The notes beneath the pieces were generated by a model. That model saw only the letters and a list, made by a program, of their open reading frames with translations, had not been told where the DNA came from and made no database searches. The translations under genes and the position numbers were made by a program. Source: Alphaproteobacteria bacterium (GTDB taxonomy: Bacteria; Pseudomonadota; Alphaproteobacteria; Rs-D84). Taken from it: a stretch of DNA of 6,877 nucleotides. Below, piece after piece: positions 1 to 6,020 of this stretch. The stretch's first letter is position 1; the number at the start of each line of letters is the position of its first letter. The DNA is taken from assembly GCA_017964865.1 (NCBI GenBank), contig JAGCRE010000074.1, positions 1 through 6,877 of the forward strand, in the 5' to 3' direction.

Positions 1-2507
1 TCCGACATACCGCCAAATTTATATCTGTAACCCGGTTTCCAATCGATTTTTTTCAATACAGCATCTATTTTGTTTTGAACCGGACCCAATGTAGATTTCC
101 CAAGGTTGATATCTATTTCGGTAATTCTGTTTTTATCCAAACGACGAATATCTGGTGTTGCACGCACAATTTTTTGTTCACCCAGTTCAGACAACGCAAC
201 CATACCCTTTGGCGAATTGGCATATACCACATCAAACAGATTTTGCGTCCGGAACGGTTTTGCAAATTCGACAACAATTGGGTATTCATTACCCTTTTCT
301 TTATACTTGTAACTGTCGTTTCCATACAACGCGTAACGCAGTGCTGTTCCCGCATAGGAATTCTTTATTCCCCAGAAATCCATTTTATCTGCATCGGGAA
401 TAAACCGAACCTCATTCGCAGGTTCTTGCTGGGCCAGGACGGCCGATTGAACCTCTTCCAATTTATTTATTTCGGCAACAATTTGTTTTGCATATGCTTC
501 ACGAATTTCATCGTCTTCGCCATAGATATTCAAGACAATATCACTGGACGTTGCCATTGACATACCTGCACGAATTTGAATTTCACCATCTACAATATCG
601 TTCAACATTGGCAACATTTCACGAACTATTTTCTTGTCCGTTTTGCGACGATTTGATTTATCAATCAATTCAACACGCATATTGATATTCTGTAATCCTT
701 GGTCGCCAATTTTAACGGTAGTCGCCTTGATTTCGGGGATTTTTGCCAAACGTGATTCAATTTGTTTTGCAATACCTAATGACTTTTCATACGTTGCACC
801 CATTGGGGCACGTGCAGTAATCGTTATTTCATTCACATCGGTTGATGGCTGGAATTCATTTCCAACAAACCGCATCAGGAACGTTGATGCAACCAGTGTT
901 AAAAACACCATTCCCACAACACGACCCGAATGTGCCATTTGATATTCAAACCATCTGTGCAACCAAGATGTCTTTTGCATTTTTTTACTGTCGGCTTCCT
1001 TTTTCGCAATTTCGCGTTTATTTTCCGCAGACAGTTTCAAGAATTTCGCAATCATCATTGGGGTAAGTGTAAAACTGAACATCAACGACAGTAACGTTAA
1101 ATACACAACCGTCAAACCGAACTGGATCATAAACTTACCAACAATTCCGCCCATAAATGCCAGCGGTAAAAACACCACAACGTTTGTTCCAACACCCGCC
1201 AAAACCGAAACCGCAACGTTTTTCGTTCCATCAATTGCCGCTGTTTCTGAATCTTTACCGGCACGCATTTCTTGCAGGGCCGCTTCAATCAAAATAATCG
1301 CATTCGACACCAATGTCCCCAATGCCGATGAATATGCCAACAATGTCATCGCATTTATTGTAAAACCACTGGCCCCAACAAATTCGAAACCTGCAATTAA
1401 TGATGCCGGAATCACAACACCTGCAATAATTGTTGAACGCCAGTTTCTTGTAAACGCCAACAACACCAATACAGTCAACACAACACCCAAAATAATTCCA
1501 TTGATTGTATCGTTTGTATCGTTTGAAATCGCAGTCGAAGAATCAGATATAATTTCGATGTTTGTTTCAACATTTGGAAAATGTGCTGCAAAATCTGCAT
1601 TTAATGCAGGCAATTTTTTACGCAGTGCTTTTGATATTTTAATTGCATTACCGTCGTTTGATTTTTCAACCGATGCAATAACAACATCTGTGCCATTATA
1701 ACGTGCACCATTTTCAATATCACGTGCCGCATCACGCACCGATGCAACATCAGATAATTTGAAACGAATACCTTCACTTGTAGATATCGGCAGGTTTGCA
1801 ATTTCATCGACACTTGCGAATTCACCAATAAAACGAACATTGTTTGACGTTGTGCCATATTCAATTTTGCCCCCTGGCACATTAAGGTTTTTGTTTCCCA
1901 GTGCCGTTATAACGTCCATAATCGTAACACCACGTGCCGCCATCAAGTCTGGATCCATATCAACACGAATTGCCCGTTCACGACCACCAAATGTTGAAAC
2001 CTTGGCCACACCATCTATTTCAGTTATCTGGTTTGCCAAGAAATCATCAACATATTGTTTAATTTCTTCACTGGACGGGCCACGTAAAACAACGTCCACA
2101 ACCGCTTGTTGCAGGGGGTTTAATTTTTCAACAACGGGCTGCTTTAAATCATCTGGGAATTGTGATGCCAAACTGTCTATTTTTGTTTTAATTTCGGCGG
2201 CTTTGTCATTTGCATTTACGCCCAAATTAAATTCCGTCATAATAAAACCACCATTTTCAAAGATTCGCGATGTAATATGTTTTACACCTGGGACTTCGGA
2301 TATCGCATCTTCGGCTTTCTTGATAACCTGAGATTCAATTTCATCACTTGATGCACCCGGATATACAAATGTTGCCGTAACCATGGGAAAGTCTAACGAT
2401 GGGGTTCGTTCAATGTTGATACGCGGGTATGCAACCAATCCCAACAGCACCCAAACCAAAACAAACATTAATGTAGTAACTGGACGACGAACAAAGAACT
2501 TTAACAT
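1..2507 (-). CDS. RND-family efflux permease (AcrB/HAE1-like), 3' end beyond window
   Basis: Inner-membrane pump subunit that would export drugs or other amphiphiles through the partner adaptor and TolC channel. The first 835 codons are in the window with no stop or frameshift; the remaining roughly 200 residues (TM8-12) lie off the left edge. TM1 is at about residues 10-28, followed by a porter domain with the YPGAS motif. TM2-TM4 lie at about 335-352, 359-377 and 384-407. TM5-6 carry the family signature FLPLAFMGG (446-454) and SFTLTP (478-483). TM7 lies at about 530-548, followed by FQPSTD and the second porter repeat. TM4 reads LVSNAIILIE: Ser401-Asn402 occupy the positions of AcrB Asp407-Asp408, while the following Glu (E408) is kept. 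The ATG at 2507 starts 13 bases after the adaptor stop and has a modest GTGGGG ribosome site. Family membership is certain; substrate and coupling ion are unknown. Confidence 0.95.
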   Translation of the reverse strand, partial: MLKFFVRRPVTTLMFVLVWVLLGLVAYPRINIERTPSLDFPMVTATFVYPGASSDEIESQVIKKAEDAISEVPGVKHITSRIFENGGFIMTEFNLGVNANDKAAEIKTKIDSLASQFPDDLKQPVVEKLNPLQQAVVDVVLRGPSSEEIKQYVDDFLANQITEIDGVAKVSTFGGRERAIRVDMDPDLMAARGVTIMDVITALGNKNLNVPGGKIEYGTTSNNVRFIGEFASVDEIANLPISTSEGIRFKLSDVASVRDAARDIENGARYNGTDVVIASVEKSNDGNAIKISKALRKKLPALNADFAAHFPNVETNIEIISDSSTAISNDTNDTINGIILGVVLTVLVLLAFTRNWRSTIIAGVVIPASLIAGFEFVGASGFTINAMTLLAYSSALGTLVSNAIILIEAALQEMRAGKDSETAAIDGTKNVAVSVLAGVGTNVVVFLPLAFMGGIVGKFMIQFGLTVVYLTLLSLMFSFTLTPMMIAKFLKLSAENKREIAKKEADSKKMQKTSWLHRWFEYQMAHSGRVVGMVFLTLVASTFLMRFVGNEFQPSTDVNEITITARAPMGATYEKSLGIAKQIESRLAKIPEIKATTVKIGDQGLQNINMRVELIDKSNRRKTDKKIVREMLPMLNDIVDGEIQIRAGMSMATSSDIVLNIYGEDDEIREAYAKQIVAEINKLEEVQSAVLAQQEPANEVRFIPDADKMDFWGIKNSYAGTALRYALYGNDSYKYKEKGNEYPIVVEFAKPFRTQNLFDVVYANSPKGMVALSELGEQKIVRATPDIRRLDKNRITEIDINLGKSTLGPVQNKIDAVLKKIDWKPGYRYKFGGMS

Positions 2508-2520
2508 TTTATAACCCCAC

Positions 2521-3123
2521 TTACTTTATAATCCGAACCAAATCCCCATCGGCAATATGCGATGTAATAACAATATCACCGTTTGCAACACCTGATATCA
2601 TTGAATTATCGGCATCACCACGAATAACCGTTACTGGAACAATATGTGCAACATTTTCACGCACAACAAAAACATTTCCATTTTTTATTGCATAGGTCGG
2701 CACATAAAAACCACTTTCGCGAATTTCGACCATATGCGAACCGTTTGATGCACCACGTGTGCGAACAACATGCATACCAGAATCTAAATCTAATGAACGT
2801 GAAACAGATACTACTTCGCCACCATTGGATATTTTCTGACCAACTGCAAAGCGGCCAACACGCATACCCGAAACATACCCACGATTATCGTTTATAAACA
2901 GCGGTTCATAAATAACACCGTCTGTTTTTTTCATTTCAACAACACTGACCGGGACACCATTTTGAACCGCATCACGCGTCATATTAAATACAACACGATT
3001 CTGGTCCATACCAAATGATACAAACCGCCACACTACCAGCAATAAAAACACCCCAATTATCACACGCAACACAATGTGATGCATACGTTGCGGATTTATA
3101 CTTTTCAATATTAACTTTTTCAT
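2521..3123 (-). CDS. Minimal periplasmic adaptor (membrane fusion protein), apparently lacking the hairpin
   Basis: A 200-residue protein encoded between the channel and pump genes, where the periplasmic adaptor is expected. It has one N-terminal membrane anchor (about residues 17-37) after a short basic cytoplasmic tail. Residues about 85-135 look like the adaptor beta-barrel: G-EVVSVS, then LDLDSGMHVVRT, matching the usual pattern of Gly-x-Val, an Asp, Thr/Ser-Gly-Thr and VR. Residues 139-200 match the C-terminal membrane-proximal domain: YVPTYAI, VFVV, VPVTV, G-ANGDIVIT and DGDLVRI. Typical adaptors are 350-400 aa. The missing part corresponds to the lipoyl domain and alpha-helical hairpin. 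The frame is intact and coupled to its neighbours, so it is not an obvious pseudogene. I chose the ATG at 3123 over the GTG at 3132 because the GTG lies inside the GGGTGA ribosome site (3129-3134), which is 5 bases from the ATG. Domain assignment is by pattern only; adaptor identity is likely. Confidence 0.72.
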   Translation of the reverse strand: MKKLILKSINPQRMHHIVLRVIIGVFLLLVVWRFVSFGMDQNRVVFNMTRDAVQNGVPVSVVEMKKTDGVIYEPLFINDNRGYVSGMRVGRFAVGQKISNGGEVVSVSRSLDLDSGMHVVRTRGASNGSHMVEIRESGFYVPTYAIKNGNVFVVRENVAHIVPVTVIRGDADNSMISGVANGDIVITSHIADGDLVRIIK

Positions 3124-3124
3124 A

Positions 3125-4459
3125 CTATTCACCCAATTTTTTCACAGATTCTGCAGCCATTAAAATTTTGTATTTCGAATTCAACAATGCCATATCTAAT
3201 TGATACAGGCCACTGGATGCCTCGGCCAATTCAATGGCAGACGTTTGACCGGCAATAAAACGCTGACGCGAAAAACCGTATGCACGTGCCGCCAAATCGC
3301 GAGCATTTTGCAGTGTGTTCAGATTTCCACGCAAATGATTATATTGCGAAATCGCATTGTTGTATTTTTCAGTTGTGATTTTTTTAGACTTGTCCAAATC
3401 TTGACGTGCCGCTTCGGCATTCATGACATCAACCATGGCATTTGCACGATCTATACCGCCTGAAAAGATTGGAACTTGTAATGCCAGCCCCCAATATGCC
3501 GATTGATTTCCTTTTTTATCAAACAGGTCTGACGTTTCGGTCGCCATTGTTGAATAGTTATACGATGCTGTCGCCGCCAGTGTTGGTAATGCACCATCAC
3601 GCTTTGACCGGGCAGATTTTTCATACATATTGATTTGCTGGTTAAGTATTTCCCATTCTGGTGTTGTTGTTAATTTGCCAGCGTCTAAATCAGCGAAAGA
3701 ATTTGGAAATTCTGTTGTTAAATTTAATTCTTCATCAACATCAATACCCGCCAAAATCTTCAGCATACGATGTGCCGTATCACGATTAAATTTCGCATCC
3801 GACAGGTTTATTTCTTTGGCAGCAATATCAGATTCTATTTTAACCAAATTGCCGCGATTTGCACGACCCGCAGATGTTAAATTACGACGTGCGTTTTGTG
3901 CAGATTTCAAATCTTGTTCCGACAATTTTACGATTTCATCGGTCATTTTTGCTGTCCAGTATAAATCAACCGCACTATAACGAACCTCGCGGCGAACCAT
4001 TTCTTTACTGACCTCGGACATCTTGATTGCACTTCGCACAGAATCAACCGCATTACCAATTTTCCCAAACGTGTATATCGGCTGGGTAAAAGTTAAACCT
4101 GCCATAAATATATTATCTGGCATTTCAATCTGTTCAACCGGTGTCGAAGAACCCTGAATCTGGGCCAACAACCCGCCCAACTGTGGTGGCAGCGTCATAT
4201 TCATTGAACCACTAAATGGACGTTCAACATCAACCATATTCATATATGTCGCTGAACCCTCTAATTTGAACCAGCGATTTGCATTTGCCGCATCCAGCGA
4301 TGCTTTGGCTTTTTTCACATTGGCATCAGCCTTTTTCATATCTTGTGATTCTGCCAATATCTTGTCAACGGCATCATCCAATGATAAATCCATCGCAAAT
4401 GCCGGTATTCCAGCCACACTAATAAATAACGCAATAAAAAAACGCACAAACTTTTGCAT
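3125..4459 (-). CDS. TolC-family outer-membrane efflux channel
   Basis: A 444-residue outer-membrane factor that would form the trimeric beta-barrel and periplasmic alpha-barrel tunnel of the efflux system. A Sec signal peptide covers residues 1-22 and ends AFA. There is no lipobox Cys, so it is probably not a lipoprotein. The two OEP repeats are recognisable. The first includes FTQPIYTFGKI at 124-134, followed by a long helical stretch. The second includes PIFSGG at 330-335, then the closing helices with RFIAGQTS and ELAEA near 400-412. Length is slightly below that of E. coli TolC. The start ATG (4459) lies one base after the marR stop, with a strong GAGGT ribosome site at 4468-4472 inside the end of marR. 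The stop at 3125-3127 is likewise one base from the adaptor start, so all three are probably translated as a coupled unit. Confidence 0.95.
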   Translation of the reverse strand: MQKFVRFFIALFISVAGIPAFAMDLSLDDAVDKILAESQDMKKADANVKKAKASLDAANANRWFKLEGSATYMNMVDVERPFSGSMNMTLPPQLGGLLAQIQGSSTPVEQIEMPDNIFMAGLTFTQPIYTFGKIGNAVDSVRSAIKMSEVSKEMVRREVRYSAVDLYWTAKMTDEIVKLSEQDLKSAQNARRNLTSAGRANRGNLVKIESDIAAKEINLSDAKFNRDTAHRMLKILAGIDVDEELNLTTEFPNSFADLDAGKLTTTPEWEILNQQINMYEKSARSKRDGALPTLAATASYNYSTMATETSDLFDKKGNQSAYWGLALQVPIFSGGIDRANAMVDVMNAEAARQDLDKSKKITTEKYNNAISQYNHLRGNLNTLQNARDLAARAYGFSRQRFIAGQTSAIELAEASSGLYQLDMALLNSKYKILMAAESVKKLGE

Positions 4460-4460
4460 A

Positions 4461-4904
4461 CTATGCTACCTCTATTTTTCCAATAACCTTGTTAATTGTT
4501 GTCATGGCTTCAACCATTTTGTCTTCGTCTTCGCGGGAAAGATTCGCAAATACCGAACCAATTGCATTTTCAAATTCTGTAATCATCGCTTTGGCGACAT
4601 CCGCCCCAGCCTTGGTCACACTGTACCACGTGTTACGGCGATCTTTATCATCAACCTCTCGCAGGACCAGACCCTTGGATTCCAGATTTTTGAACGTTGC
4701 ACATAAATTTGGGGTTGTGGTAAATTCACGATAAGCAATATCTTTTAACAATGCCCGCCCGCCCAGGTAAAGACGCACCAAAACACTGGTCTGGGAACGC
4801 GTATATTCGACATTTTTTATCATTTTGGACTTCATACGATCCATCAAACGGTCCATGATAATCATATTGTCTTCAATTAAGCGAATAAAGTCTTTGCGTG
4901 CCAT
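4461..4904 (-). CDS. MarR-family transcriptional regulator
   Basis: A 147-residue winged-helix DNA-binding protein, first gene of the efflux operon and presumably its ligand-responsive repressor. The N-terminal helix (about 6-30) would contribute to the dimer. The helix-turn-helix spans about 50-76, with a recognition helix starting TTTPNL. The wing carries the family's diagnostic D-K-D-R-R motif (DDKDRRNTWYSVTKAG, 85-100). A long C-terminal dimerisation helix follows (about 100-145). The frame is open upstream to 4955, but I chose the ATG at 4904 because an AAAGGGGG ribosome site lies 5 bases before it and the extra 17 codons cover the leader. A single Cys (C68) lies in the recognition helix; whether it senses anything is unknown. 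Function as repressor of the tolC-adaptor-pump genes is inferred from position. Confidence 0.93.
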   Translation of the reverse strand: MARKDFIRLIEDNMIIMDRLMDRMKSKMIKNVEYTRSQTSVLVRLYLGGRALLKDIAYREFTTTPNLCATFKNLESKGLVLREVDDKDRRNTWYSVTKAGADVAKAMITEFENAIGSVFANLSREDEDKMVEAMTTINKVIGKIEVA

Positions 4905-4909
4905 TTGAA

Positions 4910-4917
4910 CCCCCTTT
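4910..4917 (-). promoter_or_regulatory. marR ribosome binding site
   Basis: AAAGGGGG on the minus strand, 5 bases before the ATG at 4904. It decides the start of marR: the longer open frame that begins at 4955 would place this site inside the coding region. Confidence 0.7.
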
Positions 4918-4931
4918 TTTATCAAAAAACA

Positions 4932-4977
4932 CCGGCAAATGATTAAATCCGGCAATTATTATATGTTTTAACAAAAC
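4932..4977. promoter_or_regulatory. Candidate operator sequences at the marR promoter
   Basis: Two kinds of repeat surround the -10 box. An inverted repeat, GTTTT-AAC-AAAAC (4965-4977), lies wholly within the spacer between -35 and -10. A direct repeat CCGGCAA occurs at 4932-4938 and 4949-4955, on either side of the small palindrome GATTAAATC (4941-4949), across the expected start of transcription. MarR proteins commonly bind palindromes overlapping their own promoter, so either could be the operator. The arms are short and AT-rich, so chance is possible. Confidence 0.35.
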
Positions 4978-4985
4978 TATTTCAA
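4958..4985 (-). promoter_or_regulatory. Sigma-70-like promoter of the marR efflux operon
   Basis: On the minus strand the -35 box TTGAAA (4980-4985) is followed by a 16-base spacer and a perfect -10 box TATAAT (4958-4963). Transcription would begin near 4951 and leave a leader of about 47 bases before marR. No other good promoter is seen before marR, so this probably drives all four genes. Confidence 0.7.
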
Positions 4986-5037
4986 GTGGTTTTTAGGAAA
5001 AATTTAAGATTTTTTTAGGGATAATTAAAAAATGTTA

Positions 5038-5065
5038 TTGCAAAAACCCCAAAGCATATTATAAT
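5038..5065 (+). promoter_or_regulatory. Promoter of tRNA-Gln
   Basis: TTGCAA (5038-5043), a 16-base spacer and a perfect TATAAT (5060-5065) lead to an expected start near 5072, about 6 bases before the mature tRNA. It is divergent from the marR promoter about 50 bases to the left. Confidence 0.7.
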
Positions 5066-5082
5066 TCGCTATGCTTTTGGGG
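5042..5082 (-). terminator. Possible minus-strand terminator overlapping the tRNA promoter and 5' end
   Basis: The arms CCCCAAAGCAT (5047-5057) and ATGCTTTTGGGG (5071-5082) are inverted repeats with one unpaired T, around a 13-base loop. On the minus strand the stem ends in GGGG and is followed by five T (5042-5046), which is the form of an intrinsic terminator. It would stop leftward transcription arriving antisense through the tRNA before it enters the marR operon. The loop contains the tRNA -10 box, and the right arm includes the first bases of the tRNA acceptor stem. Confidence 0.45.
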
Positions 5083-5151
5083 CGTCGTCTAATGGTAGGA
5101 CAAGAGATTTTGGTTCTCTTTATTATGGTTCGAATCCGTACGCCCCAACCA
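5078..5151 (+). tRNA. tRNA-Gln (anticodon UUG), CCA encoded
   Basis: A full cloverleaf can be drawn. The acceptor stem TGGGGCG (5078-5084) pairs with CGCCCCA (5141-5147), followed by discriminator A and a genome-encoded CCA (5149-5151). The D stem is GTC/GAC (5087-5089, 5099-5101). The anticodon stem AGAGA/TCTCT encloses the loop TTTTGGT with anticodon TTG at 5110-5112. The variable loop is four bases. The T arm has loop TTCGAAT and one G-T pair in its stem. The U1-A72 first pair is typical of tRNA-Gln. It reads CAA, and CAG by wobble. Confidence 0.95.
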
Positions 5152-5206
5152 GAATAAACAACAACAACAAAATGGGTGTTTTTTATTTATTCCTGGGCGT
5201 ACGGAT
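5134..5206. repeat. Inverted repeat: partial inverted copy of the tRNA-Gln 3' end
   Basis: ATCCGTACGCCC (5134-5145, T arm and acceptor of the tRNA) is repeated in perfect inverse at 5195-5206. Inside it, GAATAAA (5152-5158) pairs with TTTATTC (5186-5192). A transcript running past the tRNA could fold these 19 pairs, with a small internal loop, in competition with the tRNA's own T arm and acceptor stem. The right arm also forms a local hairpin with TACGCCAG (5206-5213) around a CGGA tetraloop. Confidence 0.8.
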
Positions 5207-5262
5207 ACGCCAGAGCGAAGTGCATGGCGAATACGCAGATGAACAAACGCGGTCGCACAAAA
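5195..5262. other. GC-rich non-coding patch after tRNA-Gln
   Basis: About 59% G+C by hand count over 64 bases, in surroundings that are clearly AT-rich. It begins with the inverted tRNA copy and contains several CGC/GCG-rich words. No convincing gene is present. One plus-strand frame (5172-5276) is open for 34 codons but has no ribosome site. The patch could be the edge of a dispersed repeat or a remnant of an inserted element; neither can be shown from this window. Confidence 0.5.
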
Positions 5263-5337
5263 ACGGATATTTTTAATAGAGTTTTTGCATAGGGTTGGTT
5301 ATTGTTTATCAAGGTCTCTACACCCCGACCAAAAATT

Positions 5338-5359
5338 AACCGGCATTTGCCGGTTTTTT
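5338..5359. terminator. Bidirectional intrinsic terminator between tRNA-Gln region and gpx
   Basis: A perfect 8-bp stem AACCGGCA (5338-5345) / TGCCGGTT (5348-5355) has six T on the plus strand (5354-5359) and AATTTTT after the stem on the minus strand. It starts 5 bases after the peroxidase stop codon, so it should end that gene. It could also end transcripts coming rightwards from the tRNA promoter. Confidence 0.85.
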
Positions 5360-5364
5360 AATGT

Positions 5365-5916
5365 CTATTTGTTCAACAATTTTGATATTGCGGCATCTAT
5401 TTTTTTCATATCATCGGTTGGTTCAAAACGTGCGACAACATTGCCGTCTTTATCGACCAAAAATTTTGTAAAGTTCCATTTTATATCTGGGCTTTTATCA
5501 TAATTTTCGTCCGTTGAACGCAACATAGTATCCATTTCTTTGGACATTGGTTGCGACATATCAAATCCATTAAATGGTGCCGCATTTTTCAAGTATTTGA
5601 ATAATTCTGAGGCTTTATCTCCGTTAACATCAACCTTGGCAAATTGGGGAAACGTTACACCAAAATGCATTGTGCAGAAATTCGATATCTCGTCCGCAGA
5701 ACCCGGTGCCTGGTGTCCAAACTGATTGCATGGAAAATCAAGAATTTCAAATCCCATATCGTGATATTTACGATACATATCCATTAATGGTTCATATTGT
5801 GGCGTAAAACCGCATTCGGTTGCAGTATTTACAATCAATAAAACATCACCCCGGTATTTATCCAATGGAACAGAATTACCATCTTTGTCCACAACGTTAA
5901 TGTCGTATATTGTCAT
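5365..5916 (-). CDS. Glutathione peroxidase family protein (thiol peroxidase)
   Basis: A 183-residue peroxidase of the thioredoxin fold that would reduce hydrogen peroxide or organic and lipid hydroperoxides. The catalytic tetrad is complete: Cys35 in NTATECGFTPQY, Gln69 in FPCNQFGHQAPGS, and Trp147-Asn148 in KWNFTKFLVD. Cys replaces the selenocysteine of animal enzymes. Cys63 and Cys81 (NFCTMHFGVTFP) match positions of the three-Cys, thioredoxin-dependent members such as yeast Gpx3, where the equivalent of Cys81 resolves the oxidised Cys. Thioredoxin is therefore a likelier reductant than glutathione (inference). There is no signal peptide, so it is probably cytoplasmic. I chose the ATG at 5916 because AAGGA (5923-5927) lies 6 bases before it and the longer frame to 6006 reaches back into the upstream terminator. 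It is a single-gene transcript by its flanking terminators. Confidence 0.95.
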   Translation of the reverse strand: MTIYDINVVDKDGNSVPLDKYRGDVLLIVNTATECGFTPQYEPLMDMYRKYHDMGFEILDFPCNQFGHQAPGSADEISNFCTMHFGVTFPQFAKVDVNGDKASELFKYLKNAAPFNGFDMSQPMSKEMDTMLRSTDENYDKSPDIKWNFTKFLVDKDGNVVARFEPTDDMKKIDAAISKLLNK

Positions 5917-5935
5917 ATAATATCCTTTTGTCGTC

Positions 5936-5970
5936 ATAGTAACAACGTATAACCAAAAATTCAATTGGTT
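5936..5970 (-). promoter_or_regulatory. Possible gpx promoter with overlapping inverted repeat
   Basis: On the minus strand TTGAAT (5959-5964), a 17-base spacer and TACTAT (5936-5941) each match the consensus at four of six positions. An inverted repeat AACCAA (5951-5956) / TTGGTT (5965-5970) with an 8-base centre straddles the -35 box and could be a regulator site. A promoter is expected in this gap because a terminator lies just upstream. Confidence 0.4.
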
Positions 5971-5989
5971 TAATGTCTTATAATTACCC

Positions 5990-6016
5990 AAACAAAAACC
6001 GCCCAAACGGGCGGTT
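5990..6016 (-). terminator. Intrinsic terminator of the exported-protein gene
   Basis: The stem AACCGCCC (5997-6004) / GGGCGGTT (6009-6016) is a perfect 8-bp inverted repeat with a 4-base loop. On the minus strand it runs into TTTTTGTTT. It begins 4 bases after the TAA at 6021-6023 and separates this gene from gpx. Confidence 0.85.
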
Positions 6017-6020
6017 GATT

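Noticed and set aside
75..560. Plus-strand open frame of 161 codons
   Set aside because: Antisense to the RND coding region and rich in Phe, Ile, Asn and Cys, as expected of a shadow frame.
1759..2331. Plus-strand open frame of 190 codons
   Set aside because: It lies fully antisense to the first porter domain of the RND gene, whose protein matches a known family throughout; the plus-strand product has no recognisable feature.
3124..3132. GTG start at 3132 for the adaptor, overlapping tolC by 8 bases
   Set aside because: The GTG is part of the GGGTGA ribosome site that serves the ATG at 3123, and the ATG repeats the junction seen at marR/tolC.
4905..4955. Longer marR start at 4955
   Set aside because: The added residues are not MarR-like and would begin before or at the predicted transcription start (about 4951), with a better ribosome site serving the ATG at 4904.
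5159..5170. Short CAA tandem run after the tRNA, considered as a repeat array or CRISPR trace
   Set aside because: Only about three or four CAA units are present, with no repeat-spacer organisation; no CRISPR array exists in the window.
5172..5276. Plus-strand open frame of 34 codons after the tRNA
   Set aside because: It starts in the loop of the inverted repeat, has no ribosome site after the CAA-rich stretch, and its composition follows the GC-rich patch. A small peptide cannot be excluded but is not supported.
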